Shown: positions 12,741 to 22,341 of the stretch, in pieces | Layout of the letters: every line of letters starts with the position of its first letter | Numbering within the stretch: the stretch's first letter is position 1 | NCBI GenBank assembly: GCA_008638375.1 | Contig: CM018041.1 | Location: 4,765,501-4,829,500, forward strand | Source: Nyssa sinensis | Lineage: Eukaryota > Streptophyta > Magnoliopsida > Cornales > Nyssaceae | DNA: 64,000 bases | Direction of reading: 5' to 3' | The notes under the pieces: generated by a model | Databases searched by the model: none | Seen by the model: only the letters and a program-made list of their open reading frames with translations | What the model was told of the DNA's origin: nothing | Position numbers and translations under genes: made by a program

Positions 12741-14001
12741 TACAATTTTGATTACTCAATATATAAATATATATATATATATATTCTAAATTTGATTCAG
12801 AAATTAGATATTGATTAATGACCAGAAGTTTGTCAGGTTGTTGCCATAACTAACATGGCTCTTGTTTCTTTTGTCTCTAAGAAATCCTAACAGAACTCAC
12901 AAGTTTTCAATTGTCCCCCAAATACACAACATTACAACTAATAGATGAATATTGGGAAATTGTGTATACCTAGGATACATATTATTAATTAAACTAAACT
13001 TAAAATAAGTATCAATAATTAAACAAATTTGTTAATAAATAAAAAAAATAACTTATTTTTTCATTCGTGAACATATGGTGACGGCATCCACGTACAGTAA
13101 ATTCAATTGTCTTATCAGTGAAAAAACTATTATGTATAGCAATAATACTTTTGTCACTGTCTAGCAAGCTCACCAAAAATCATTAAACACACACATATTT
13201 CATATATAATGTTTTTTTCTATGACTAGTGCTATAAAAGGTTATTTCTGTACACTTTACAAGTGTACGGCCATGGAGATGTAGTTGTTAAATCTCAGAAA
13301 ATAGATCGTCGCTGAGACCTTTTGTACTAAGAGATCATTTTTAAGAGACAGAAATTATTCTTAAAGATAGTGTCATTACACACGTCTTAACCAATTTGAT
13401 AAGTTTCTTTGTAATATATTTCTATTTTTAGCTGCATTCATTACTATTTTATGCAACAGTCTAATGCTCAGCTGGTGCCAGTAGGGGAGGAGTTTGTGGC
13501 AAAGGTGACACAACTATAAAACTAACAAAGCAATCGCTTTAGGTCCCACTTAAAGATAAAGTCTCAAATCTTATATATATAATCAAATTAGAAGTTTAAA
13601 ATTAATAAAAGTCTAACTCTACAAAAGGCCTAGATTTTATGAATTTTTAGTATAATCAAATTAGAAGTCCAAGTTTAATAAAAATTGAACACTATTAAAG
13701 GCCTCATAAAGACTCCATAAAAAAAATTAATTTTATTAATAAAGTTTTATTCGTATTTTACTCTAATATTTTATTATTATCTATTTAGATAAAAAAATTG
13801 TAAAAACTCTATTATTAGAGTTTCATTTAATATATACATATTTTTTGTTAAAAATAATTAAATTTTATATAATAAAAGTAAATATAATATATTTATATAT
13901 ATAATAAAATACAATAAAAAGTATATTAATATTTAAAAGACTTCATTTAGAATTGTTTATTTTATCATTTTAAGTTTCTAATTGTCGGCCTGATTAGTGG
14001 T
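12741..14001. other. Intergenic; 12830-13040 is paralogous to 23460-23710
   Basis: Shared ordered blocks (TTGCCATAACTAACATGG / CTGCCAGAACTAACATGG, AAATCCTAACA, TTCAACTGTCC-like, AATTAAACAA / CATTAAACAA) place this upstream of the DUF1442 remnant, as 23460-23710 lies upstream of the DUF1442 gene. The rest is AT-rich with no gene. Confidence 0.6.
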
Positions 14002-14160
14002 GGCAAGAATAGTTGCAAATACCAACATTGATGGTACTACTCTTTGTGGTTTTGGAAAGAGAAGTCATTGGGTTGTTAAAGTAGATAAATGCACTGGTGA
14101 AAAGCATGTCTCTTTAGGGTCAGATCTCCACAAGGGAAGGAAGTTGAAGCTTAGATTTCT
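14002..14160 (+). pseudogene. C-terminal remnant of a DUF1442 gene
   Basis: The stretch reads GFGKRSHWVVKVDKCTGEKH, matching GFGQRSHWVVEVDKCTGEEH near the C-terminus of the DUF1442 gene at 24.3-25.1 kb. A frame break follows (GTCTCTTTAGGGTCAGATCTCC against GTTTTCAGGGTCAGATCTCC). The N-terminal three quarters of the gene are absent. The flanks on both sides also resemble the flanks of the 24-kb gene, so this is a deleted tandem paralogue and not a retrocopy. Confidence 0.85.
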
Positions 14161-14534
14161 GTTAGGCTTTTAGTTGCTTTGCAATATACCAAATCTCTTC
14201 CCACTTTCTCAGCATCCAAATGGACCAAAATGTTTCTGTTTTATGTACATTTAGGCTCTGTTTGCTTACATTTTTAAAAACAATTTTTTAATTTCAAACT
14301 GCGGGATACGCGTTTTAAAATAGATTTTTTTTAATTTTTTAAAATTTAAATTATCATATCTAAATGCATTTTTATAATTTTTAAAAAATTAATTACAAAA
14401 TTTTGAAATATATTTCAAAAAATTTTAAAAAAAATTTCTCTGCAACTATCAATTTGGAAGTGTAAATAATTGCTAAGTTGTGTGTCAATCTTTCTTTTAT
14501 TTCTGTGTTCAATTAATGGAAGTCATACACCCCT

Positions 14535-14725
14535 GGAATGGATCAGTTGATCCTGAAGCCTCTTACAAAGTACTTTTTTAACTGAGAGATTTTGGGTTCA
14601 ACTCTCTATTCTTCGTAAGAGCTAGTTATCACTCACTTCGGTGAGGTTACTTACGTTTGGGAGAGCAATGACCTCTACCTAGATGAGTAGTCACCCAAAG
14701 GACTGGATACCCCACGATAAAAATA
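14535..14725 (+). repeat. Possible tRNA-derived SINE-like unit
   Basis: GGGTTCAACTCTC (near 14591) resembles a pol III B box and lies about 50 bases after an A-box-like TGGATCAGTTGATCC. The unit ends in an A-rich tail (ATAAAAATAAAAATT). No matching second copy or target duplication was confirmed in this window. Confidence 0.25.
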
Positions 14726-14990
14726 AAAATTAATGGAAGTCAAGGGATGCAATATTTTGCAAGCATGCATTAGGGAGGAATGGGACCAACATGGGTTGAT
14801 GCTATCATCATCTTATAAAAACAGTACAAAGTTGTAATTTCTAAGGAACTGAAAAAAAAAAGAAACCACTTTGGTACCTCCATGAAATGGATCACCAACA
14901 CAATTTCACAAATTTCAGTAGCTTTGCAGCAACATTAGTACTGGATTAACTGTAAACACATGAACTGCAAAGTCTGCATGTTAAGCGAGA

Positions 14991-15015
14991 GGGGGGGGGG
15001 GGGGGGGGGGGGGGG
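14991..15015 (+). repeat. Uninterrupted run of 25 G
   Basis: Twenty-five consecutive G residues follow AAGCGAGA. This is the longest homopolymer in the window and a strong G-quadruplex candidate, or a collapse or expansion artefact. Confidence 0.9.
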
Positions 15016-15179
15016 AAGAAAAAAAACCTGTGGTTCAAAGATGTTAACCCAAACCAACTTTTTAGTCTGATCAAATTAAAGAAAAGATCTATCTTTTAAG
15101 GTTTGAGAACTAAATTGATAGTTTTTAAATTAAAATAAGTGTTTAAAGATATAATTATCTCCTGCCATCCAAATAACCA

Positions 15180-15795
15180 CTAGTTTTTTGGATGCATTTT
15201 TACTGCTGCAATTTGGAAGAGAGGTCCTGTCAAGATGCTTAATTAAGAGGAACCCCAAGGAATGGCAGGATGAGCTTCCTTGGGCAATATTTCAAGATTT
15301 TAAAGGGAAACGTTTTCTGAATTATGCAACCTTCAGTCGCAGATGTGGGATTTTCGCGACTTCTTGATCGGTTCGTATAATACACAGACTAATCAGAGAG
15401 ATCCCACCTCTGACCAAAGTGGTCCTCAAATTTTTTTGGCTAAGATAAGGACAATCATTATGGCTGCCACTGTTTACTATGTGTGGAAGGGAAGTAATGG
15501 AAGACTCTGGAGAAATGAACACCGCAACCCTGATGGTCAGGTGGTCCATCTAATTAATAGAGAGCAGTGCAGATGAGAGTGGCCTCCTGGAGGAGAGTTC
15601 CTAATATCTTTGAGAATTGGGAAGTTAGTCCTGCTATGGAATTTTTCCCAGGCTATCTTCAAGCTCTAGTTCATATTTATTTTTTTGTAGAGTTACTTTT
15701 GTGCTGCTGGCTGGTTTTGTAGGCTGGGCAGCTTGTGGGATTTCTTTCCTCGCATAGTTTTTTGTTTAATACGTGCTTAATTACCCAAAAAAACT
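15180..15795 (+). mobile_element. LINE 3' fragment (C-terminal region of the reverse-transcriptase ORF)
   Basis: Pieces read as a plant LINE C-terminal region: KEWQDELPWAIFQDFKGK (near 15260), then IRTIIMAATVYYVWKGSNG (near 15445) and RVASWRRVPNIFENW after a stop (near 15575). The order and motifs match the tail following zf-RVT domains in plant L1-like ORF2. Frames are broken and no endonuclease or RT core is present. It differs from the LINE at 4.2-7.9 kb. Confidence 0.65.
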
Positions 15796-16893
15796 CTTAA
15801 TGATATTTAAAACACTTAGCAGAAACAATTCTTCATTGTTACTGATTTGTTGATCACGTCATGAACATTGCTTGTTAAAGCAATTCTGCAAGGCCCGAAG
15901 CATATTTAGAGTCCGTTTGGCCCCACTTATCTGGCCAAAATCATGGCTTCAACCTGGCCGCCAAACATACAATTAATAACCTTTACTAGCATGATCATGC
16001 TTGATTTAGATATCACAGTCACAGGTCATCTAGTCCATCTCTAACTTGCCTGAATTAATATATGTTTAAACTACATCTTCTAACTGATGCTTATTTTCAG
16101 GTACTTGAGATCTGCAATATATATCTTGGCCTTGATAATATTCCCAAGGAGAACTATAAACATCAACAAACTCTTCCAGGATTGATGGGTTCTTCAAAAT
16201 AAGCTATATGTACATATATATGTATGTTTTAAGTGGGTCCATGAATCCTATGCACAACATCTGAACTGACTAGCTTCTTTGCCTCTACACTTACATGGAA
16301 TTTTAGATTTGGTAGTTCCCATTAACTCAACATGGTTAATGGCTATTTTCTCCTACAAATTTTGAATGTTTCATTTTAGGCCCCCACAGAGCTTGGTTAG
16401 GTAGTTCAAGTTCAACATGCTTAGACAACCTGCAGATCATGATCATGCTCCAAGTAGTCAATTTTTGGCAATTTCCTGATTCCTATTCATAGTAATGTGG
16501 GTTACAAAGAAGATTGTCATTACAGAATATTTGGAACTAAGGTACGTAATGCTACCATCAACTCAAACTTATATCCCATTCATCTGAATTACTTTATATT
16601 TAGTTTTTAGAGCATCCAATTGTTAAAACGTCTGGTCTCATATAAAATCAAGCTTTAGTATTTCCTTTAAACCTAAATATTTGTGTGCACATCAATAAGA
16701 AATTATTCGATATAATATAACTATCTATCACAAAATTTATTACATTTTTTTTAATATCTACGATAAACACTTTCTCAGAATTTTGAAAAAAAATGATAAA
16801 AAAATGTAAGAGGCAAGCACACCACATCAAATAATGAAGCTATTTTTTTATGGTTTCAAGGGTGAGATGTACTATTAAGATCATAGTTCAAGA
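15796..16893. other. Intergenic, no gene seen
   Basis: AT-rich sequence without recognisable coding, RNA or transposon ends; open frames are short and without resemblance to known proteins. Confidence 0.5.
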
Positions 16894-17672
16894 AAGGGGT
16901 GTACAAAATAATCAAGAACCAGATAACCTGACCCAACCCAACCCAACACGACTTCAATGGGTTCAAGTCGGTTCGGGTCAAAGTGAGTTCGGGTTGGTTC
17001 GGGTTAGAGAACCCAAAAATTGGGTTGGTTCCGATTGAAAGTTTATGCTACCGACCCAATCTGAGAACTGAAACCATAATGTTTTTTATTAACTCTTTTT
17101 GTTCAATTTTTTTATAAAAAAAATCTTGAAAGATTTGTTGACCAACCATCATAACCTCTTTAATTTGCTTTTATATTTGCATAACAAAAAAATATACTCC
17201 AAATTTCTCTTCCCTCTTATATTCCCCTCACCCAACTTAATGAGTTAAAATAAAGAATAGAAAATATGATTTTAAGTTTACAAATTTTGTTTTAATTATC
17301 TAAGATAGTAGTGAGTACTTTAGTTTTTAGTATTATGAGTTTAAGTCACAAATCAATGAGACAGTAACAAATCAAATATATTTGTTAACAAAAAAAAATT
17401 GTAAATTAAGTTATTATTATTTTTTTCAGAATTACTATTATATTAATTTTTTTTATTGTCAAAATGTCATAAATACTTAGATAGCTTAATTTTCATTACA
17501 TATATATATATATATATATATCAAGAGTTAATTTTTTTTAGTTAATTTTTTTTTTTTTGGTTTTTGTAAAAAAAAAAAAAATTGAACCTGATCTAACTCA
17601 ACTCGAAAATATTCGATTTAGGTTGAGTCGGGTCTAATAGTTCAGAATTCTCATTTTATTTTTTGAAGTCGC

Positions 17673-17681
17673 TTAAAATTG
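17673..17681. repeat. Left 9-bp target-site duplication of the Pack-MULE
   Basis: TTAAAATTG here is repeated exactly at 21027-21035, directly outside the right end. With the preceding C the identity extends to 10 bp. Confidence 0.85.
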
Positions 17682-17800
17682 GAGTTTTTTTTACCATTTT
17701 AGGGTTTATTTTAAACTTTTTTACCAGGCCTGTTTTGAACTTAATTATCAAAGTAGGGTTGTTTTAGAAAACTTCTTGTTGGAAAGACGTTTTCTGTTCA
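17682..17800 (+). repeat. Left terminal inverted repeat of the Pack-MULE
   Basis: The match with the right arm runs from the outer end to about AGTAGGGTTGTTTTAGAAAA (17753-17772), with further weaker resemblance through GGAAAGACG. Confidence 0.75.
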
Positions 17801-17897
17801 GTCTTTTTCACTTACCCTCGTGCGTTCCTAATTCTTCAAAGCCTCTGAAAAAAAGCCCTAGTTTCATTGAGACCTGGTAGACTCAATCGTGCGTTCC

Positions 17898-18009
17898 CTC
17901 GATCCTGATAGACCCAGCTCGTGCGTGCGTTCCCAACATCTCCATTAGAGGAGCTCGATCCTGATAGACCCAACTCGTGCGTGCGTTCCCAACATCTCCA
18001 TTACAGGAG
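17898..18009 (+). repeat. Two tandem 56-bp units in a leader-like region of the Pack-MULE
   Basis: Units 17898-17953 and 17954-18009 are nearly identical (CTCGATCCTGATAGACCC ... TCCCAACATCTCCATTA). They precede a possible splice donor (GCG/GTACG at 18087/18088). The source of this leader-like piece was not identified. Confidence 0.85.
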
Positions 18010-18730
18010 CTCGATCTCGAACGTAGAGGATCTACAGAGAGACAAGTTCGGTCAATCAACTCTGCCATCTCCAGTGAATATCTTGCGGTACGTTCATCTC
18101 TACGACTTTTATTTTAGAAATCTATTTTCTTTTCCTTCTTCAGTTTGAATGTGTAAACGAAATCTAGTGGGTGTTTTGTTCTTCCCATTAGAACTAATGT
18201 GATTTTCCTGGCGTGTTTGGCATACTGTTTCAGATTTACTGCAAATGTACATCATGTGTGAAGATAAAAATTGCTCAACAGCATATATTATTAATAAATA
18301 TATGTCTGGTCCTATGTTTTTCTAATACATTAACAGTCTTGAGCAGTGAGCACTATAAGTGAACTTACTTCCCTTGAGTTTACCTCTAACTTTAAGGGCC
18401 TCCTTGGATATCTTAGTAGTTGGTCCTGTCTTGGTCTAAAGTAACCCCTTCTAGGTGTTTCATGCCAGAATAAATTTCTGTATAAACTGGTACTAGTTAA
18501 TTTTTGGTCTGTCAAAACTTTATACATTCAATTAAATCCAAGAAATCAGTAGGGCTTCTTTTATTCAAAAATTTGTGTCCTAGTGTGTATTGGGACAAGT
18601 TTGTTTGGTCAGGGAAAGACATTCCTCCACTATTCTTTTCTTCTGTGGATCACTATAACAGGCAGGCTACTTTTTATAATTTATACTTTTTTCTAGAACC
18701 AGTGGAGCTTCACAATTTATTGTATTGCAG

Positions 18731-19150
18731 GTAAAGGCCGGTTCAGTGTTCGAAAACATTTTGATTTGTGATGACCCAGAGTATGCAAAACAAGTTATGG
18801 AAGACATATGGGCCAACAACAGGGAGGTGAGCCACTGCTCTTTAAAGTCTATTTTATAGTTGGCCTCAAGAAGTATTTAGTTTGCAAGTTTGTTATCCTG
18901 TATGAAATATTTCAGGTTGAAAAAGAGGCATTTGAGGAGGCTGAGAAAGTGAGAATAGCTCGGGAAGAGGAGGTATGAGTTCAATTTCTAATGGCGTTCT
19001 GTGGTTTATACCATAACCAACATTCTTTCTGAATATTTTCTAATAAAATTTGAATAATGATGTGTGTAGGATGCTAAAAGATCAAGTGAGGAAGGTGAAA
19101 AGAGGAGGAGAGATAGGGACCGTCGATATGGAGATAGGAGGCGCAGACGG
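18731..19150 (+). pseudogene. CRT3: Calreticulin-3 C-terminal fragment (3 exons) captured in the Pack-MULE
   Basis: Exons 18731-18826, 18916-18972 and 19070-19150 are each bounded by AG/GT and each in phase 0. Together they read [20 protein letters not shown], then NNRE-VEKEAFEEAEKVR, then a lysine/arginine-rich stretch ending RRYGDRRRRR. This matches the calreticulin P-domain exit and C-domain of the plant CRT3 branch, whose tail is basic. The N-domain, most of the P-domain and the terminal HDEL exon are absent. The exons keep their frame, so the fragment could be spliced and translated as part of a chimera. Confidence 0.88.
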
Positions 19151-19476
19151 GTATAGTCCTTGTGATTTTCTTTCTATGCTTTCCATGAATTTTAATTTCC
19201 ATTTGTTTCCTCAATGCTGCTTTAGATTTAGAACAGCATTCTGTTTTTAGAATACAATAAACTAATGCTACGTTATGTCATCTTTAATGAAGTTCAGCAC
19301 AAGTTCTATTGGTGATTTGAAATTAGAATCTCAGTTTTATTAGCTTTATTTTTGTTTTGGTTTTTGTGGATCTAACTTGAAATTATTGTCTTACAATGCT
19401 AATTATCTGAGACTGTTGATCATTGTAATGATCTTGCAATGCTAATTATCATTCTTTTGTCCGTTTAATGGTGCAG

Positions 19477-19597
19477 TGGATATTCTTTGTTGAGGAACCC
19501 AAACCATAACAAGGGGCTTGCATTTACTGAGAAAGAAAGGGATGCTCACTACTTGCGTGGTCTGCTACCTCCAGTGGTTATAACTCAAGAGCTTCAA
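19477..19597 (+). pseudogene. NADP-malic enzyme exon fragment captured in the Pack-MULE
   Basis: After an acceptor GTGCAG, 40 codons from 19478 read [20 protein letters not shown] and then [20 protein letters not shown]. This is the highly conserved N-terminal block of plant NADP-dependent malic enzyme. The reading phase differs from that carried by the upstream calreticulin exons: in their phase the exon gives [10 protein letters not shown] and a stop at 19507-19509. No catalytic residues are included. Confidence 0.9.
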
Positions 19598-20115
19598 GCT
19601 AGTGACATCAACTAAGCTTTGGTATCATATGGAACATGTTCATTTTTTTCTTAACGTAAATGATTTCATTTAGATGTAATAGAAATTTTCGTTGAGAAAA
19701 TATTTCTTGCGTAGCCAGCTGGACTGCTGGAGAGACATGGTAAAGTTTAAATTAGGGCTTACTTCAAAAGTTCAAAAGTGGAAGGTCAAAAGTGGAGAAA
19801 CCCATTGCTTGTTTGTCATTTGAACTTGAAAGTTGTTTAAAGAGTGATTTTCCAGAAGCTCTCACCTAATTCTGGGTGTTAAAGTCCACTTCCTGGTCCT
19901 CCAACATGTGAATGTTGAAGATAAGAACAATATATTCTGGTGCTCCAACAGAATATATGTGAAATCAGATTGAAGAATGGTTTTTTGTTCTTTAAAGAAT
20001 TTTTTGGCAGCTAGTTATAGCTGCATCGTAGTGCCAGGTGGAGTGCAAGAGACAATATCCCATGCATAATCTCAAAAGATTTCTTGTTTTAATGGAGATT
20101 CACTATTTGTTGCAG

Positions 20116-20283
20116 ATTATCTTGTCACAAGAGAAGAACATCCAGCGACTGAATGAACTTGTGCGGAGCCTACGGGAACAATTGTTCCATTGCAGGAGCA
20201 ATAACGAGACAATGAATGGCACTGTAAGCTCATTGGCTGAAAATGTTATTGAACTTGAACGGCAGCAGATCCTGGAGGACTAA
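20116..20283 (+). pseudogene. Last exon of an unidentified coiled-coil gene captured in the Pack-MULE
   Basis: After an acceptor TTGCAG, the frame runs to a stop at 20281-20283. It reads IILSQEKNIQRLNELVRSLR, then EQLFHCRSNNETMNGTVSSL, then ending ELERQQILED. The heptad-like leucine/isoleucine spacing indicates a coiled coil. I do not recognise the parent gene. A putative 3' UTR with AT-rich polyadenylation-like text follows to about 20480. Confidence 0.6.
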
Positions 20284-20699
20284 GCAGACACTGGATCAAA
20301 GAAGATCAGCAAGGGACATGAGTGCCCAGTGTTAGGCAGAGAGTGAGTTTAGCCGGTGTGAGTTTTGTATAGCTCAGTGCTGAGTGCTTTATAAGTCCTC
20401 TATGGCCAGAATGTTTCCTTTGTATTCAAAACAGTGAATTGAAATGTAAAAATATTTTTCTGCTATTTGATTCTGAATTTGTTTACTTAATGAAATTGAA
20501 GAGTTTAAGAGATCAATCTTGTTCACTGATGTCTATTGCTCTAATATAAAATATTGTAACTCGCTGAGGGGTTTCTATTACATCCCTTGATAAAAGAAAC
20601 TTCCAACTTATATATTTTTTTCTTAATTTATTAACCAAGTCATCACAAAAGTTTATTTTTTTTATATTTATTCTGGATTTTTTAGGTGCAGATTAATTA

Positions 20700-21026
20700 G
20701 GAAATCAAGTGTAGACGTCCAAAATTATCAAATTTTTTGAAAGATAAATAAAAAATGGTCAGAAAGCGTGTTTTGGAAAGACGCTTTCACTTTCAAAAGC
20801 GTGTTTCCAAAACACGCTTTTAATCCAAAATAAGCAAAAAATAAAGCGTCTTTTGGAAAGACGCTTTCAAACGACTTTTTGCCAAAAAAAAAAAACAAAA
20901 AAAAACGAAAATAAAGAGTCTTTTCAAACGACGATTTTAGAAACAACCCTATTTTAGGTAAATAAGTTCAGAATGACATTATTTTGAAAAATAACTTTTT
21001 TTCACCCTAGTTTAGGATTTAACTCC
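20700..21026 (-). repeat. Right terminal inverted repeat of the Pack-MULE with an internal hairpin
   Basis: The outer 110 bases match the left arm in reverse complement. The inner part has repeated AAGCGT(C/G)TTTTGGAAAGACGC motifs. A perfect 17-bp inverted repeat is seen: 20763-20779 (AAAGCGTGTTTTGGAAA) with 20804-20820. Confidence 0.8.
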
Positions 21027-21035
21027 TTAAAATTG
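21027..21035. repeat. Right 9-bp target-site duplication of the Pack-MULE
   Basis: TTAAAATTG, identical to 17673-17681. Confidence 0.85.
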
Positions 21036-21095
21036 AGTCAGTTTCCATTCTGCTACCATCAGAATCAACCTGACTCGTGCACTCCTGATTCAAGA

Positions 21096-22307
21096 GACCA
21101 TGAATATTTTTTTTCTTCAGATGAGGAGTAACAGTCTCACTAATAACTTCTCCACGGTGCCATGTGATTTGGCAATGTGTGCATGCATGTGTGAGGTATG
21201 TAGCCATGTGGAGGGGCATGACTTGCCAGGAAATACACAACTACAATGCATGGCGCACATACGTGCAAACACATTCTATGAACCTAAAAAAGTACATAGC
21301 AAAATAAAGGTACGCCAGAAGGTACCACATCTAGCAAGATGTGTGCTTGACCCATGCAGCCATGTCCCCTCTTTATTGTGAAAACTATCAGTTCAACCAG
21401 AATCTTTTAGCCCACAACTTGTTGATAAACATACACTCCCCCCATTTCCCTTCACTTTCTCTCTCCCACGTTCCCTCTTCCTATACATTTCCTTGGAGTC
21501 CAAACGCAGCCAAGAAAAGTGTTAAAATAGTTTTATATATATATATATATATATTATTGATCCATCCTTTAATTGATAATCTGTAATAAATTAATAATTT
21601 ATGTACTTTTGATTAAAAAAAGAGATAAAGAGAGAGAAAATGATATATAAAATTTATCTAATTCGACAATGTGTCTATAGTTTATGAGAACGGTTATATT
21701 TTTCATTATTAAGAAAATAGGATTACAGCGTATTTATATTATTACTGTTGAGAGCTTGATATATATTATTGGTTCATTCTTTAAAAACTTAAATTTTTAG
21801 AGTAACTGGTGATTTAACATAGTATCAGAACCTTTTAGAGCAACTACAGTCCTATTGAAATACAACATAACTAAGATTAAGTCAGCATGGACTTTATGGA
21901 CTCCATTCCATTCCACTCATATGCCTTATATATTAATTTCACATATTACAAGAATATAAGTGACTATTTATAACATGATCTCTATATCTCTAACATAATC
22001 TCTCTATTCCGCATCTTAAAAGAGTTTGATGTACATTGTTGGGTTGGATCTATTATCTTTTTTATTTTTTATATAATGATGGGAGAAGGAGAAATTGTAC
22101 CCAAGTATATGTGTACCACATGTGTTGAGTTTCAAATTTGAATTGCATGTATAAAAAGAGAAAACTTTGTCATCTTATACGAGACCTTGACCCATTTGTA
22201 ACCTATTCTATAACCACTTAAACTTTTAAAACAGCATCTAACAAAAAGGAAAAGAAACTTTCAAGAAGTTCATTTTTTAAAATTTCAACTCAAAAATACA
22301 TGTTAGC

Positions 22308-22341
<34 letters not shown>

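Larger units (their letters stand above)
14161..15179. other. Intergenic repeats including a 25-G run
   Basis: It contains a 3' flank resembling that of the DUF1442 gene (14161-14250) and an AT-rich element (14255-14440) whose text recurs in reverse orientation near 35325-35515. A possible SINE-like unit and the poly-G run are annotated separately. No gene is seen. Confidence 0.5.
17682..21026 (+). mobile_element. Pack-MULE carrying three captured gene fragments
   Basis: The ends are inverted: left GAGTTTTTTTTACCATTTTA and, in reverse complement, right GGAGTTAAATCCTAAACTAG. Beyond these, the two arms share TTTTGAACTTAATTA / TTCTGAACTTATTTA and then AGTAGGGTTGTTTTAGAAAA / AATAGGGTTGTTTCTAAAAT. 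The 9-bp target duplication is perfect. Between the arms are a 5' leader-like region with a tandem 56-bp repeat, three exons of calreticulin-3, one exon of NADP-malic enzyme, and the final exon of a coiled-coil gene. All are on the plus strand, with intron pieces and splice sites. No transposase is present. Mutator-type elements with captured host exons are known as Pack-MULEs; this assignment follows from TIR, TSD length and content. Confidence 0.88.
16894..21087. mobile_element. hAT-like element interrupted by a nested Pack-MULE
   Basis: The left end AAGGGGTGTACAAAA and the reverse complement of the right end CAGGAGTGCACGAG form imperfect inverted ends. Outside them lie GTTCAAGA (16886-16893) and ATTCAAGA (21088-21095), an 8-bp direct repeat with one mismatch, as expected for hAT. 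The interior is rich in CCCAACCC/GGGTTCGGGT motifs. Removing the Pack-MULE and one copy of its TSD leaves an element of about 840 bp (16894-17681 plus 21036-21087). Confidence 0.6.

Noticed and set aside
21341..21586. Small open frame ending in repeats of YIYI
   Set aside because: Low-complexity translation of a TA repeat without family resemblance.
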